Shown here piece after piece: positions 1-8,475 of a stretch of DNA of 64,000 bases; positions within the stretch are counted from its first letter, which is position 1; every line of letters starts with the position of its first letter. The stretch is from assembly GCA_050943215.1 (NCBI GenBank), contig JBMNOU010000001.1, forward strand, positions 15,297 through 79,296, given 5' to 3'. The position numbers were made by a program, and so were the translations under genes. The DNA is from JBMNOU01 sp050943215 (GTDB taxonomy: Bacteria > Bacillota > Clostridia > Christensenellales > SZUA-584). The notes beneath the pieces were generated by a model. The model was not told the origin of the DNA. It saw only the letters and a list, made by a program, of their open reading frames with translations, and did not search any database.

Positions 1-238
1 CAATCAGCCCGGGTGCCAGCTCGACCGAAAGAGGGCTGCCCGTAGAATATACCGGTTCATCCGGGCCAAGACCGCTTGTTTCTTCATATACCTGAATGGA
101 GGCCATATCGCCTCTAAGTTCTATGATCTCTCCTATCAGCCGCTGTTCGCTAACCATGACAACATCATACATCTCACATTGTCCTAAGCCCTTAGCCACA
201 ATCAGAGGACCGGAAACCTTGACTATTTTGCCTTCCAT
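1..238 (-). CDS. ntpA: V-type ATP synthase catalytic subunit A, N-terminal part (cut by window edge)
   Basis: The reverse strand encodes a protein beginning MEGKIVKVSGPLIVAKGL, the beta-barrel start of the V/A-type ATPase catalytic A subunit, which hydrolyses or makes ATP in the V1 head. About 79 residues are present; the P-loop and catalytic core lie outside the window. Two ATGs are possible (238 and 244). I chose 238 because an AGAAAGG ribosome site lies 8 nt upstream of it but only 2 nt from the other. It follows the F subunit in the same operon. Family assignment is secure from the N-terminal motif and from gene order. Confidence 0.93.
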   Translation of the reverse strand, partial: MEGKIVKVSGPLIVAKGLGQCEMYDVVMVSEQRLIGEIIELRGDMASIQVYEETSGLGPDEPVYSTGSPLSVELAPGLI

Positions 239-292
239 ATACATAACCTTTCTATCAATAATCCTCAAATCTATACCGCGCGCAACCGTAGA

Positions 293-607
293 TTAGTCGT
301 CTCCCAGAATGTTAATGCCAATCGCTTTCTCGACATTGGCATTAATACCCCGCATCCCGAGTCCGGTTGTGCCCCTGTTTCCGGGTATGGGAATGATGGC
401 GGGAAATGGCAACGTCTTATATCTGTCAATCGTTTCTGCGGCTATTTCTGCAGCCTGCTCCGTCACAAAGATGATAGCGTAGCCGCTTTGCGCCAGACGG
501 TTGATCGTCTTTATTACTTCTCCGTCCGTTGCGGGATACACATCGATGCCAAGCGATTTAAAACCAATTACGCTATCAGAATCTCCCACAACACCAATCT
601 TGTTCAT
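293..607 (-). CDS. ntpG: V-type ATP synthase subunit F (NtpG in E. hirae naming)
   Basis: Encodes 104 residues starting MNKIGVVGDSDSVIGFKSLG, the typical opening of the central-stalk F subunit, a small Rossmann-like protein that couples rotation of the D/F shaft to the V1 head. The reading frame stays open upstream to 733, but that extension lies inside the subunit C gene and has no family resemblance, so I take the internal ATG at 607. It lies 11 nt downstream of the subunit C stop. Length matches the family (about 100 residues). Confidence 0.94.
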   Translation of the reverse strand: MNKIGVVGDSDSVIGFKSLGIDVYPATDGEVIKTINRLAQSGYAIIFVTEQAAEIAAETIDRYKTLPFPAIIPIPGNRGTTGLGMRGINANVEKAIGINILGDD

Positions 608-618
608 ATACTTCCTCG

Positions 619-1614
619 CTAAAAAAGTTCTTTCATTCTCTCTGAGACCACATCGGCATTGATACCGCCCAGCTTTGCCGTCATCACCATACGCACGGCT
701 GCGGCCTCCCGCTGCTTTGCGATGTAATAGCACATAAGAGGTCCTATACCAAACATGTCATGCCACTTTGCCCGAAGCATCTGCAACAGGTAATCATCCC
801 TTGCCTTTTCCAACATATACAGGTTTTTGCTTTTTTGATATTCGGCGAATGCGGATGAGAAAGCGCGGGAGAAGTCTCCTTTAAATAGGGAATTATATAT
901 GTTCTCATCTGAAAGATCAAACGCATTGATGAAAGTGTTCTTTTCTATATTGCCTCCTTCAAAAAAAGTTTTTTCAAAAACCTCTTTTCCATAACCAGAT
1001 AAACGTATGCGCATAAAAGCAATGATGTTGGACAAATCAAAATACGCCTGAAAATATGCGCTGACGAGCGGGTCATGCATATCATGGATCAATGTGTTAA
1101 TTTCTTTCGCATATGCTTTGTCAAGGGTAATTCCGACGATGGATACGTCATTTACGGATGCGAACTGTTTATCAATATATACCAAGGCATCTGTCATTGT
1201 TTGCGGCAGTTCACGGTAATCATTCTCGCTGATCGCCCGTTTTAATATTTCTACGCTGATATTGCCGGGTGTTAGCTCAATGCTGTCAAGATCCTGGTTG
1301 AGCATAGTGAGTTTGATTAAAATTTTCAGGTTATGATAATCCTTCTGTGTGCGCATGATCTTAATAAAAACATCGCTTGGCGAAAGAAAAATCAAAAGAT
1401 CGTCCGCTTCGCTTAATTCGTTATTTATTAATTGCTCAAAAGAATCCTTAGAGGCCACCGATTGCCCGTATCCTAGCTCCTGCAAAATACGCATTGCCGA
1501 ATCAAAATCTTTCGATTCCATTAGCCGGCCCAATTTATCTTTTGTTATCAGCCTTGACTCGATCGCTTTGACTCTAGCAGCGGCGAATGAGTAATTGCTA
1601 TTTTTTTCTGACAT
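619..1614 (-). CDS. ntpC: V-type ATP synthase subunit C (AC39 family)
   Basis: A 331-residue, largely helical protein with the AC39/subunit C pattern (SYAAARVKAIESRLI-like N-terminus, repeated YHNLKILIK and similar helices). It caps the membrane rotor ring and links it to the central stalk. An AGGTGGG ribosome site lies just upstream of the ATG at 1614. It sits between subunits E and F, 17 nt after E, in the canonical ntp order. No truncation is apparent; the length is normal for bacterial V-ATPases. Confidence 0.93.
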   Translation of the reverse strand: MSEKNSNYSFAAARVKAIESRLITKDKLGRLMESKDFDSAMRILQELGYGQSVASKDSFEQLINNELSEADDLLIFLSPSDVFIKIMRTQKDYHNLKILIKLTMLNQDLDSIELTPGNISVEILKRAISENDYRELPQTMTDALVYIDKQFASVNDVSIVGITLDKAYAKEINTLIHDMHDPLVSAYFQAYFDLSNIIAFMRIRLSGYGKEVFEKTFFEGGNIEKNTFINAFDLSDENIYNSLFKGDFSRAFSSAFAEYQKSKNLYMLEKARDDYLLQMLRAKWHDMFGIGPLMCYYIAKQREAAAVRMVMTAKLGGINADVVSERMKELF

Positions 1615-1631
1615 ATCCCACCTGTATAATT

Positions 1632-2228
1632 TTATTCAAATAAAAGCTTTGCAACATCTGTTTCTGCGTTTTGCCAAGCTTCATTTAGCAGCGCTTCTAG
1701 TGATATGTTGATCTCCATTCCGCCATCAATAAAGATAAAACCGCCCAGGATGTCCCTCTTTTCAGGTAAAAATCTAATGTTTCCGTTGCCAAGGGTTTTT
1801 TCAAGGTACTGATTGACTTCCGATAAAAATGTTTCTGTGAGCCGTGTTTCGTTTTTGGAAACCGCAATACCGCCTTCGCCGGTTTTGGTGCATCTTAACA
1901 GCCTGTTTTTCATCAAAGAGATGTATTCAGCATCACTTAGCGCGCAAAGCTTTTGCAGTGCTAAAGACTTGACTTGCTGCATTATCTCTTGTTTTGCGGA
2001 AAGAAGCTTTTTTCTATATTCCAAATCATATATGGCAGCTAAGCGTTTCTTGTTTTCCTCTGCGGTTTCATGAGCTGCATTTTCCATTTCTTTTTTTAGA
2101 ATATCAATTTCCTGCAGCAATGCATCGCGCATTTGTTGTTTATTTTCTTCGGCATCATGCCAGTATTGTTCTGCGTCGTGTTGCGCATCGCTTTTAATTT
2201 TTTCTATTAGTTTTTCAGCCTCGGCCAA
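1632..2228 (-). CDS. ntpE: V-type ATP synthase subunit E, peripheral stalk
   Basis: A 198-residue protein with a long charged N-terminal helix rich in Glu, Lys, Ala and Gln (roughly residues 1-80), followed by a globular C-terminal domain, as expected for the E subunit of the peripheral stator stalk. The start appears to be TTG at 2228; a nearby ATG is out of frame. AAAGGA lies about 13 nt upstream, so the start is less certain than the gene. It pairs with the G/H-type subunit encoded at the head of the ATPase gene run. Confidence 0.92.
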   Translation of the reverse strand: MAEAEKLIEKIKSDAQHDAEQYWHDAEENKQQMRDALLQEIDILKKEMENAAHETAEENKKRLAAIYDLEYRKKLLSAKQEIMQQVKSLALQKLCALSDAEYISLMKNRLLRCTKTGEGGIAVSKNETRLTETFLSEVNQYLEKTLGNGNIRFLPEKRDILGGFIFIDGGMEINISLEALLNEAWQNAETDVAKLLFE

Positions 2229-2243
2229 AATTCATCACATCCT

Positions 2244-2735
2244 TTATGCCGCTTTACCGAGCAGAATAATCAGCATGGATACTAGCAGTGCAAAAACGGC
2301 ATATGTTTCTACCATCAAGGGCATCATCATGGCTTTGCCTTGTTCATCCGGGCGTTTGCACAAAAGGTTTACCCCGGCAACGGCAGCTTTACCCTGATAA
2401 ATTGCCGAGAAGAGACCTACAAACCCTGCTGGCATAGCGCCGAAAAAGTATATCCATCCCTGGGCGCCCGAAATTAATTGGCCGCCCCCTATAACCCCGT
2501 TGTTTATCAATATCAGGAAGGCAACAAGCAATCCGTATACGCCCTGCGTTCCGGGCAGCAGCTGAAGCACAAGCGCCTGTCCGAATCTGTCCGGCTCCTC
2601 AGAGACGAAACCAGCCGCCGCCTGAGCTACAAAATTCATACCTCTTGCCGATCCGATACCAGCAAGCAAAGCTGCAATCACGGCACCCAAAGTCGATATT
2701 ACCATTCCTGTATATTCACCCAAAAAATCAGCCAT
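2244..2735 (-). CDS. ntpK: V-type ATP synthase subunit K, membrane rotor ring (predicted sodium type)
   Basis: A 163-residue hydrophobic protein with four membrane helices, i.e. two fused hairpins of the 16-kDa proteolipid type. It forms the rotor ring that carries ions through Vo. By comparison with the sodium-translocating NtpK of Enterococcus hirae, the ligand positions are all kept: L60, T63 and Q64 in LLPGTQG, Q114 in YQGKA, and carboxylate E143 in MVETYA. This argues for sodium rather than proton coupling, an inference from known structure. GGAGG lies 7 nt before the ATG. Confidence 0.95.
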   Translation of the reverse strand: MADFLGEYTGMVISTLGAVIAALLAGIGSARGMNFVAQAAAGFVSEEPDRFGQALVLQLLPGTQGVYGLLVAFLILINNGVIGGGQLISGAQGWIYFFGAMPAGFVGLFSAIYQGKAAVAGVNLLCKRPDEQGKAMMMPLMVETYAVFALLVSMLIILLGKAA

Positions 2736-2793
2736 GTTCTATCCTCCTGTTATATAAACATATCCTTTTATATTCTTTCGAACTCAACGATCT

Positions 2794-4698
2794 TTATCGC
2801 TCTTCCAGCCTAAAGTTTTTTGCCTTTATGTCAAGCGGAGAAAACGCACGCCCGCCGCCTTCATAAAATCTCGAGTAAAACTCAATAAACTGCAGCCTTG
2901 CTGTATGAACAAAAGCGCCTAGCGTGTTAATCGAAATATTAAACACATGTCCTACAGTGAGTATTACTGCAGAAACAATGTATCCGATTACATTGCCGAA
3001 AAACAGGCTCGCGATTGTGTTGAATACCATTGAGATGACCGATGTCGCAAGTCCCATACCGAATAAACGGCAGTAAGAGAGAATATCGCTGATATACCCG
3101 GTTACCCCGTATACACCTGCAAACCCTCCGATAAACTTCCGGAAGATACCTTTTTTACTACGTCCCTGTGTAAAGAATAATACCGCAATGCCTACGATGG
3201 CCATATACGTCCCGATTGTACCGACTGTTCCACCAAGTGCCAGCAGGATACCTCCGATTAGCACCGCTATCCATGATATCTTGTCAAATACCGCCTCCCA
3301 GAAGTGGCCGCGTTTTATACAAATGTATGCACCGATACCAAGGCCGACCATAATATGCAGTATTCCAATCGCAAGACAGAGCACCAGAAGTGTCATTGCG
3401 TCATTAATCGGATTGATAACGGCGGGTATGCCTTCGATGCTGAATATTGTTCCAAAAAACAACCCCCAAAGTGCTGTGGATATTCCGCAGGTCATGACGA
3501 TAGTTGTGACCTTTCGAAACATACCGGTGGGTTTTTTTAGCTTTAGAACGACATAAGCGCCTATCGTTAATATGATACCGTAAGCGAAGTCTCCGACCAT
3601 CATGCCAAACAACAAGAAATAAAAAACCGACATGATTACGCTTGGGTCAAATCCTTTTGAAGAAGGAAGAGAATACATTTCCGTAATCGCTTCAAAGGGT
3701 TCAACGAGCTTTGAATTTTTCATCGCCGTAGGCGGTATTTCATCTGCCTTCGGTTCTCTAAAAGCAATATACGATTCGGGCGCCGCACTGAGCAGGGCTT
3801 TCTCTATTTTATCCTGGTCGTCAGCTACTATCCAACCTTCAAGCATGAACGTCATGCTAGTTTCGCCGAGTTTTTCGATGCATCGCTCTCTTTCGATTAC
3901 GTTAACGAGATAATCCTCATAAGTTTTTAAAATCAGTTTATCGTCAACAAACTTCTTTGCAGCGGCTTCAAACTCTTTTGTTTCTTTTTCTAGCAATTGG
4001 TATTCGTTTTGGTATTTGAGAATATTATCGTTTGGCGTGCCATACAAATTCTTCGTATAGGCTTCGGAAAGACCGATATATTTTAGCTCGCTGGTCAGTT
4101 TCCCGTGTATCTGATTGAGCATAATGGTATATAAGACCAAAAAATCTTTATGTTCGTCTATTGTCTCAAAGTACGCACTTTCGCCGTAATCTTTTACGAT
4201 TTGTTGAAATTTTTCCAGATTCTCTGAAGGGATCGTTCCAAGAAGACATGTTGTATACAGCCCAGTATTCATTCTTTCAAGCGGCACGTCAAACTTTTCA
4301 TACGGTGCAAGCTGGGCTATTTTGTTTTTTAGTCGCTGTTTTTTTATTTTCAGAGCGTTGATGTCATCTGAAAATTGTTTGGTTTTATTAATAATCTCAT
4401 CAGCATCAGAAAACTTTTCGGAACCACTCATAAGCTCGGATATAGATATCAGGGGTTTTGGCGTCAAAAAGGATGTTTTGCTATCATCGTATCTTCTGAT
4501 CAGTTCAAGCGCTTGTAGAATATCCGCCAGTTTTGCTTCAAGGCTGCCAAGCGAGCGGGATACTTGCGCCGAGTTTATTTCTTCTAAACGTGTAGCGACG
4601 ACTTCTATTGCGCCTATATTTTGTATCTCTTTGAGCAAAGTTTTTTTTCTGTCAGCATGAGCGATTAGCGTTATTTTTTTCATACTTAACAGCGCCAT
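2794..4698 (-). CDS. ntpI: V-type ATP synthase subunit I (a-subunit, ion channel stator)
   Basis: A 634-residue protein. The N-terminal half is cytoplasmic, with coiled-coil segments (about residues 90-120 and 225-260); the C-terminal half carries about seven membrane helices. It is the stator that forms the ion half-channels against the K ring. The start at 4698 follows the preceding stop by one nucleotide, and an AGAGGA site lies inside the end of the upstream gene, suggesting translational coupling. An internal ATG at 4683 (MKKITLI) is an alternative start. Confidence 0.94.
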   Translation of the reverse strand: MALLSMKKITLIAHADRKKTLLKEIQNIGAIEVVATRLEEINSAQVSRSLGSLEAKLADILQALELIRRYDDSKTSFLTPKPLISISELMSGSEKFSDADEIINKTKQFSDDINALKIKKQRLKNKIAQLAPYEKFDVPLERMNTGLYTTCLLGTIPSENLEKFQQIVKDYGESAYFETIDEHKDFLVLYTIMLNQIHGKLTSELKYIGLSEAYTKNLYGTPNDNILKYQNEYQLLEKETKEFEAAAKKFVDDKLILKTYEDYLVNVIERERCIEKLGETSMTFMLEGWIVADDQDKIEKALLSAAPESYIAFREPKADEIPPTAMKNSKLVEPFEAITEMYSLPSSKGFDPSVIMSVFYFLLFGMMVGDFAYGIILTIGAYVVLKLKKPTGMFRKVTTIVMTCGISTALWGLFFGTIFSIEGIPAVINPINDAMTLLVLCLAIGILHIMVGLGIGAYICIKRGHFWEAVFDKISWIAVLIGGILLALGGTVGTIGTYMAIVGIAVLFFTQGRSKKGIFRKFIGGFAGVYGVTGYISDILSYCRLFGMGLATSVISMVFNTIASLFFGNVIGYIVSAVILTVGHVFNISINTLGAFVHTARLQFIEFYSRFYEGGGRAFSPLDIKAKNFRLEER

Positions 4699-4699
4699 G

Positions 4700-5011
4700 T
4701 TATTTGAGTATCCTCTCTAAACAAACAGTTGCTGCATACGCAAGTTTCTTTTGTGCATTCTGTTTGAGTACTTCACAAGATCTAAGCCTTTGCTCTTGCA
4801 ATGTATCAAGCTTTGTTTTAGCTTCTTTTTCGGCGGCTTCTATGGCAGCGGCGTACCAGTTGCGCGCATCCGAGAGAGCCTGCTCTTTGATCGCGTTATT
4901 TTCCTGCTTTACCAGCTTGATCGCGTCTTTGGCGGCAGCGGACGCAACCCTCCGTATCTCAAGCGCCTGTTCTTCTGCTGCTTTTATTTGGGTTAAAACA
5001 TCAATCGCCAA
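4700..5011 (-). CDS. ntpF: V-type ATPase peripheral stalk subunit (G/H type, NtpF-like)
   Basis: A 103-residue, entirely helical, Ala/Glu/Lys-rich protein (IKAAEEQALEIRRVASAAAK...), the partner of subunit E in the peripheral stalk. It starts with TTG at 5011, preceded by AAAGGGG. It is the first ATPase gene and is followed by I, K, E, C, F and A, the same order as the E. hirae ntp operon. Sequence similarity in such coiled coils is weak, so the assignment leans on position as well as composition. Confidence 0.88.
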   Translation of the reverse strand: MAIDVLTQIKAAEEQALEIRRVASAAAKDAIKLVKQENNAIKEQALSDARNWYAAAIEAAEKEAKTKLDTLQEQRLRSCEVLKQNAQKKLAYAATVCLERILK

Positions 5012-5026
5012 AACACACCACCCCTT

Positions 5027-5656
5027 TTACTTTGTGCCAAATAGCCTATCCCCCGCATCGCCGAGTCCGGGAATGATATATCCATGATCATTTAGCCGCT
5101 CGTCTACGGCACAGACAAAAATATCGACATCGTCATGCTCATTTTGCACGGCTTGAATTCCTTCGGGCGCAGCAATTAGGCATACTAGCTTAATACTTTT
5201 TGCACCTCGGTCTTTAATTAGCTGTATCGCACCGTTTGCGCTTCCGCCAGTTGCAAGCATTGGATCAACAACGATCAGATCCCTTTCTGCCGCATCCGTG
5301 GGAAGTTTGCAATAATATTCTACCGGTTTTAAAGTTTCAGGATCACGGTAAAGGCCAATATGCCCGACCTTTGCAGCAGGAACTAATGAGAGCATGCCAT
5401 CGACCATGCCAAGACCTGCCCGCAGTATAGGCACGATTCCGATCGTTTTCCCGGATATGACTTTTGTCTTTGCCTTGGCAATCGGTGTTTCGATCTCTAC
5501 TTCTTTAAGCGGCATGTCGCGCGTTACCTCGTAAGCCATTAGCATCGCTAACTCTTCAACAAGATGGCGAAAATCCCGTGTACCCGTCTGTTTGTCTCTG
5601 ATCAGCGATATCTTGTGCTGTATCAGAGGGTGATCCATAATTATTAGCTTGCCCAT
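5027..5656 (-). CDS. upp: Uracil phosphoribosyltransferase
   Basis: A 209-residue type I phosphoribosyltransferase that converts uracil and PRPP to UMP in pyrimidine salvage. The PRPP loop VVDPMLATGGSA and the RAGLGMVDG segment are characteristic of Upp, as is the C-terminal GYIIPGLGDAGDR. Length is that of the family (about 208). The ATG at 5656 has a GAGGG site. It lies 52 nt after rpiB and 15 nt before ntpF in the same direction, an order (rpiB/glyA-upp-ATP synthase) common near ATPase operons of Gram-positive bacteria. Confidence 0.96.
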   Translation of the reverse strand: MGKLIIMDHPLIQHKISLIRDKQTGTRDFRHLVEELAMLMAYEVTRDMPLKEVEIETPIAKAKTKVISGKTIGIVPILRAGLGMVDGMLSLVPAAKVGHIGLYRDPETLKPVEYYCKLPTDAAERDLIVVDPMLATGGSANGAIQLIKDRGAKSIKLVCLIAAPEGIQAVQNEHDDVDIFVCAVDERLNDHGYIIPGLGDAGDRLFGTK

Positions 5657-5708
5657 TACTGCCCTCGCGATTATAATAATTTAGCAATATTAAAAAAGGA
5701 AAAACAGA

Positions 5709-6152
5709 TTACTGCTTTTCCAGGCCCATCACTTTATCGATTCGCCTTAAATGCCTGGACTCATTCGAAAATTTCGTTCCCAGAAACGCATCGACAATCT
5801 CAATCGCGAGCCCTGGCCCTGTTACTCTTTCTCCAAGCGCCATCACGTTGGCGTCATTGTGCTCTCTGGTAGCTTTTGCCGAGAACACGTCGCCAAGAAG
5901 CGCGCATCGTATGCCTTTCATTTTATTGGCCGTAATGGACATTCCAATGCCCGTTCCGCAGACCAGAATGCCAAAATCCGCTTTACCTGAAACAATCGCG
6001 TCGCATACGGGAACCGCAAAATCCGAATAGTCACAGGAGCTTTTATCACATGTTCCAAAATCGATTGTCTCAAACCCTTTCTTTTTTAAATGATCAACAA
6101 TGGTATTTTTCAGTTCAAATCCGCCGTGATCAGATCCAAGTGCAATTTTCAT
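5709..6152 (-). CDS. rpiB: Ribose-5-phosphate isomerase B
   Basis: A 147-residue protein of the LacAB/RpiB family that interconverts ribose-5-phosphate and ribulose-5-phosphate. MKIALGSDHGGFELK holds the substrate-binding Asp-His, and the catalytic cysteine lies in VCGTGIGMSI. The frame opens earlier, but the ATG at 6152 has GAAAGGA seven bases upstream and gives the conserved N-terminus. It heads the leftward rpiB-upp-ntp gene run. No frameshift or missing catalytic residue is seen. Confidence 0.95.
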   Translation of the reverse strand: MKIALGSDHGGFELKNTIVDHLKKKGFETIDFGTCDKSSCDYSDFAVPVCDAIVSGKADFGILVCGTGIGMSITANKMKGIRCALLGDVFSAKATREHNDANVMALGERVTGPGLAIEIVDAFLGTKFSNESRHLRRIDKVMGLEKQ

Positions 6153-6296
6153 GATGTTTCCTTTCATTCACGGGTTTCTATCCAAAGGCTGCATTATTTA
6201 TAAATTTTTCCTTTGTCCCATATAACACGATATCAAAAAAAATAAAAAAAATCAACCAGAGAATACTTTAAAAAGACCCATAAGGGATTGTATGGT

Positions 6297-6325
6297 TTGA
6301 TATGACACAAACGATGGTGTATAAT
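6297..6325 (+). promoter_or_regulatory. Sigma-A-type promoter for the amino-acid-kinase gene
   Basis: TTGATA at 6297-6302 and TATAAT at 6320-6325 are separated by 17 nt. The predicted transcript starts about 25 nt upstream of the TTG start of the kinase-family gene, leaving room only for its GGGAG ribosome site. Confidence 0.75.
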
Positions 6326-6357
6326 GTACTCGAATATCACTTTGGGAGAATTGAATT

Positions 6358-7182
6358 TTGGAAAGTGTATACGATATCGTCATAAAAATAGGGTCTATGG
6401 CCTTAATACGCCGCGAGGACGGCGACCTTGATTACAATATTTTTTCAAGACTGGGCAGCGCGCTAAGGCCGGGAATGCTTCTTGTCAGCTCCGGAGCAAC
6501 CGAAATCGGGCGTATTGATTATATAAAAAGATGCGGAACCGAGCTTTTAGGCGATGAAGAAGATATCAAGACGGACTATTCCGCTCAGGGACAGTCAATA
6601 TTGATGCAGAACTATCGGCAGTTTATCAGCCCAGGCTATTCGGTCAGGCAAGTGCTTGTTGAGCATAGTCACTTTAACGATGCGGAAAAGAGAGAGCATA
6701 TATTAAGATTGCTGCTTCGGGCACCGTTGCAAAACGCGATACCGATCATTAATTATAACGATCCGGTCTCGAGCGAAGAAAACCGCAAAATGGAGCTTAA
6801 GAAGATAGGTAACGGCGGCCGAGAGGTTGTTGAATGCGTGGATAACGATGAAACTGCTGCGGTCGTGGCGATGCTTGTTAGGGCAAAGACGCTTGTAATA
6901 CTGACATCCGTTGACGGGATATATAGAAACTGCGATGATAAGTCGACACTGATCCGGGAAATTTCAGGGGATACACCCGAAGAGCTTGAGCAAAACATAA
7001 GTTCGGCGACCGCATTCTGCAGGGGTGCTTCAAGAGCAGGCGCAAACGGTGCAGGTGCTAAGCTAAAGTATTCTTTAGGGCCTGCCAAGCTTGGTACGCA
7101 TGTTTATATTGCGAGCGCCGGTAATCGGATTAATGACATCATTTCCGGAAAAGCGGATAGTACGCATATTTATGTTAAATAA
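6358..7182 (+). CDS. Amino acid kinase family protein, glutamate 5-kinase-like without PUA domain
   Basis: A 274-residue protein starting at TTG 6358. It has the ProB-like order of motifs: VIKIGSMAL (nucleotide lysine and glycine), LLVSSGATEIGR, VDNDETAAVVAMLV, then LTSVDGIYRN and a GAGAKLKYS region. Glutamate 5-kinase makes gamma-glutamyl phosphate, the first step of proline synthesis. There is no C-terminal PUA domain, and no proA lies beside it, so its substrate is not certain. It has its own promoter and is divergent from rpiB. Another acid or phosphonate kinase of the same fold remains possible. Confidence 0.75.
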   Translation: MESVYDIVIKIGSMALIRREDGDLDYNIFSRLGSALRPGMLLVSSGATEIGRIDYIKRCGTELLGDEEDIKTDYSAQGQSILMQNYRQFISPGYSVRQVLVEHSHFNDAEKREHILRLLLRAPLQNAIPIINYNDPVSSEENRKMELKKIGNGGREVVECVDNDETAAVVAMLVRAKTLVILTSVDGIYRNCDDKSTLIREISGDTPEELEQNISSATAFCRGASRAGANGAGAKLKYSLGPAKLGTHVYIASAGNRINDIISGKADSTHIYVK

Positions 7183-7254
7183 ACCATACCTATTGGGCCG
7201 GGGGATTTAAGGCAGCTTGTTCTTGATTGGCTGGCATGATAAAATACTGGCGTT

Positions 7255-8463
7255 ATGAGCAGCAGAGAAAGATATACGATCCACTTTTTTATAGCGGCTA
7301 CGATGATTGCTGTTGCCTATATCATGCTTTATAAAGCGATTGGGCAGGGTATTTTTTCGCATTGCGATTACGATTCTTATACCCGGCAGGCCGAGGCCTG
7401 GTGGCGCGGCAGCGCAAGCCTGCCTGAGAACATATCATGGCTGGAGCTTGCGGAATATCGCGGCGGATACTATGTCAGTTTTCCGCCTTTTCCAAGCGCG
7501 GTGCAGTTTCTTTTCTATCCAATATTCGGTATTAAAACGCCGGACAATCTTATCAACACACTGTTCGCACTTGGCGCTTTTGTGTTGATCTACCGGTTTT
7601 TAATGCGCCGCGGATACAGCGGGTTTGCCGCAAGTGTATTTGCACTTTTGCTGACGCTGGGCACAAACTTGTTTTACCTTTCGGTTACAGGCTGGGTATG
7701 GTTTAGTGCCCAGACGCAAGGGTTTTTTTTGTCGGTGCTTAGCGTTTATCTGATATATAGCCAAAAAAAGACCGCATGGTATTTTTCTTTTTTGTGCCTC
7801 GGGCTCGCGGTAGCATGCCGGCCGTTCCAGATCATTTATGCACCGCTTCTATTTTACGTGCTTTTTGAAAACACCGAAGGAAAAGGTTTTTTGCATGCGT
7901 TTGGATGCCTCAAATACGTACTTCCGATGATTTTTGCAGGGATATGCATCGGTGCATATAATTATATCCGATTTGGGTACGTGCTGGAATTCGGACACAA
8001 CTATTTGCCTGAATTTGAGAATACTCAGCAGTTTTCGATATCGTATATCCCGGGAAATTTTATTGAGATACTTAAATTGCCTGGCATAAAAAACGGCAGT
8101 ATTGTTTGGCCAACGTTTAACGGAACGCTGTTTTTTCTTGTGAACCCGGTTTATGTGATGCTGGGGATCAGCTTTATTAAAAATCAGTTCGGCAAAAAGC
8201 AGTTTATCTATATGCTGTGTGTTATCGCTCATTTTTTGGCCACCCTTTCACATAAAACAATGGGCGGATGGCAATTTGGCAGCCGATATCTTGTTGACAT
8301 GATACCGTTTATGCTTGTGATATTTGCGCAAGATAAAAGCTACAAGACGGGCCATTCGATAAAAATGATGGTACTGCCCGCCGCGTTGTGTGCGTTTGGA
8401 ATTGCTGTAAACATTAGCGGTGCGGCATGGTATTATTCATGGTATACCACCATGTTAATCTGA
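7255..8463 (+). CDS. Polytopic membrane protein, possibly GT-C type glycosyltransferase
   Basis: A 402-residue protein with about ten hydrophobic segments. The first membrane helix (about residues 9-28) is followed by an extracytoplasmic loop with an acidic CDYDSYTRQAEAWW stretch, the layout of GT-C/PMT-like enzymes that use lipid-linked sugars. I do not recognise a specific family. A promoter-like TTGTTC (7217-7222), 17-nt spacer and TAAAAT (7240-7245) would start transcription about 3 nt before the ATG, so the mRNA may be nearly leaderless; no good ribosome site is visible. recF follows after 12 nt. Confidence 0.6.
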   Translation: MSSRERYTIHFFIAATMIAVAYIMLYKAIGQGIFSHCDYDSYTRQAEAWWRGSASLPENISWLELAEYRGGYYVSFPPFPSAVQFLFYPIFGIKTPDNLINTLFALGAFVLIYRFLMRRGYSGFAASVFALLLTLGTNLFYLSVTGWVWFSAQTQGFFLSVLSVYLIYSQKKTAWYFSFLCLGLAVACRPFQIIYAPLLFYVLFENTEGKGFLHAFGCLKYVLPMIFAGICIGAYNYIRFGYVLEFGHNYLPEFENTQQFSISYIPGNFIEILKLPGIKNGSIVWPTFNGTLFFLVNPVYVMLGISFIKNQFGKKQFIYMLCVIAHFLATLSHKTMGGWQFGSRYLVDMIPFMLVIFAQDKSYKTGHSIKMMVLPAALCAFGIAVNISGAAWYYSWYTTMLI

Positions 8464-8475
8464 CAGGAGACACCC

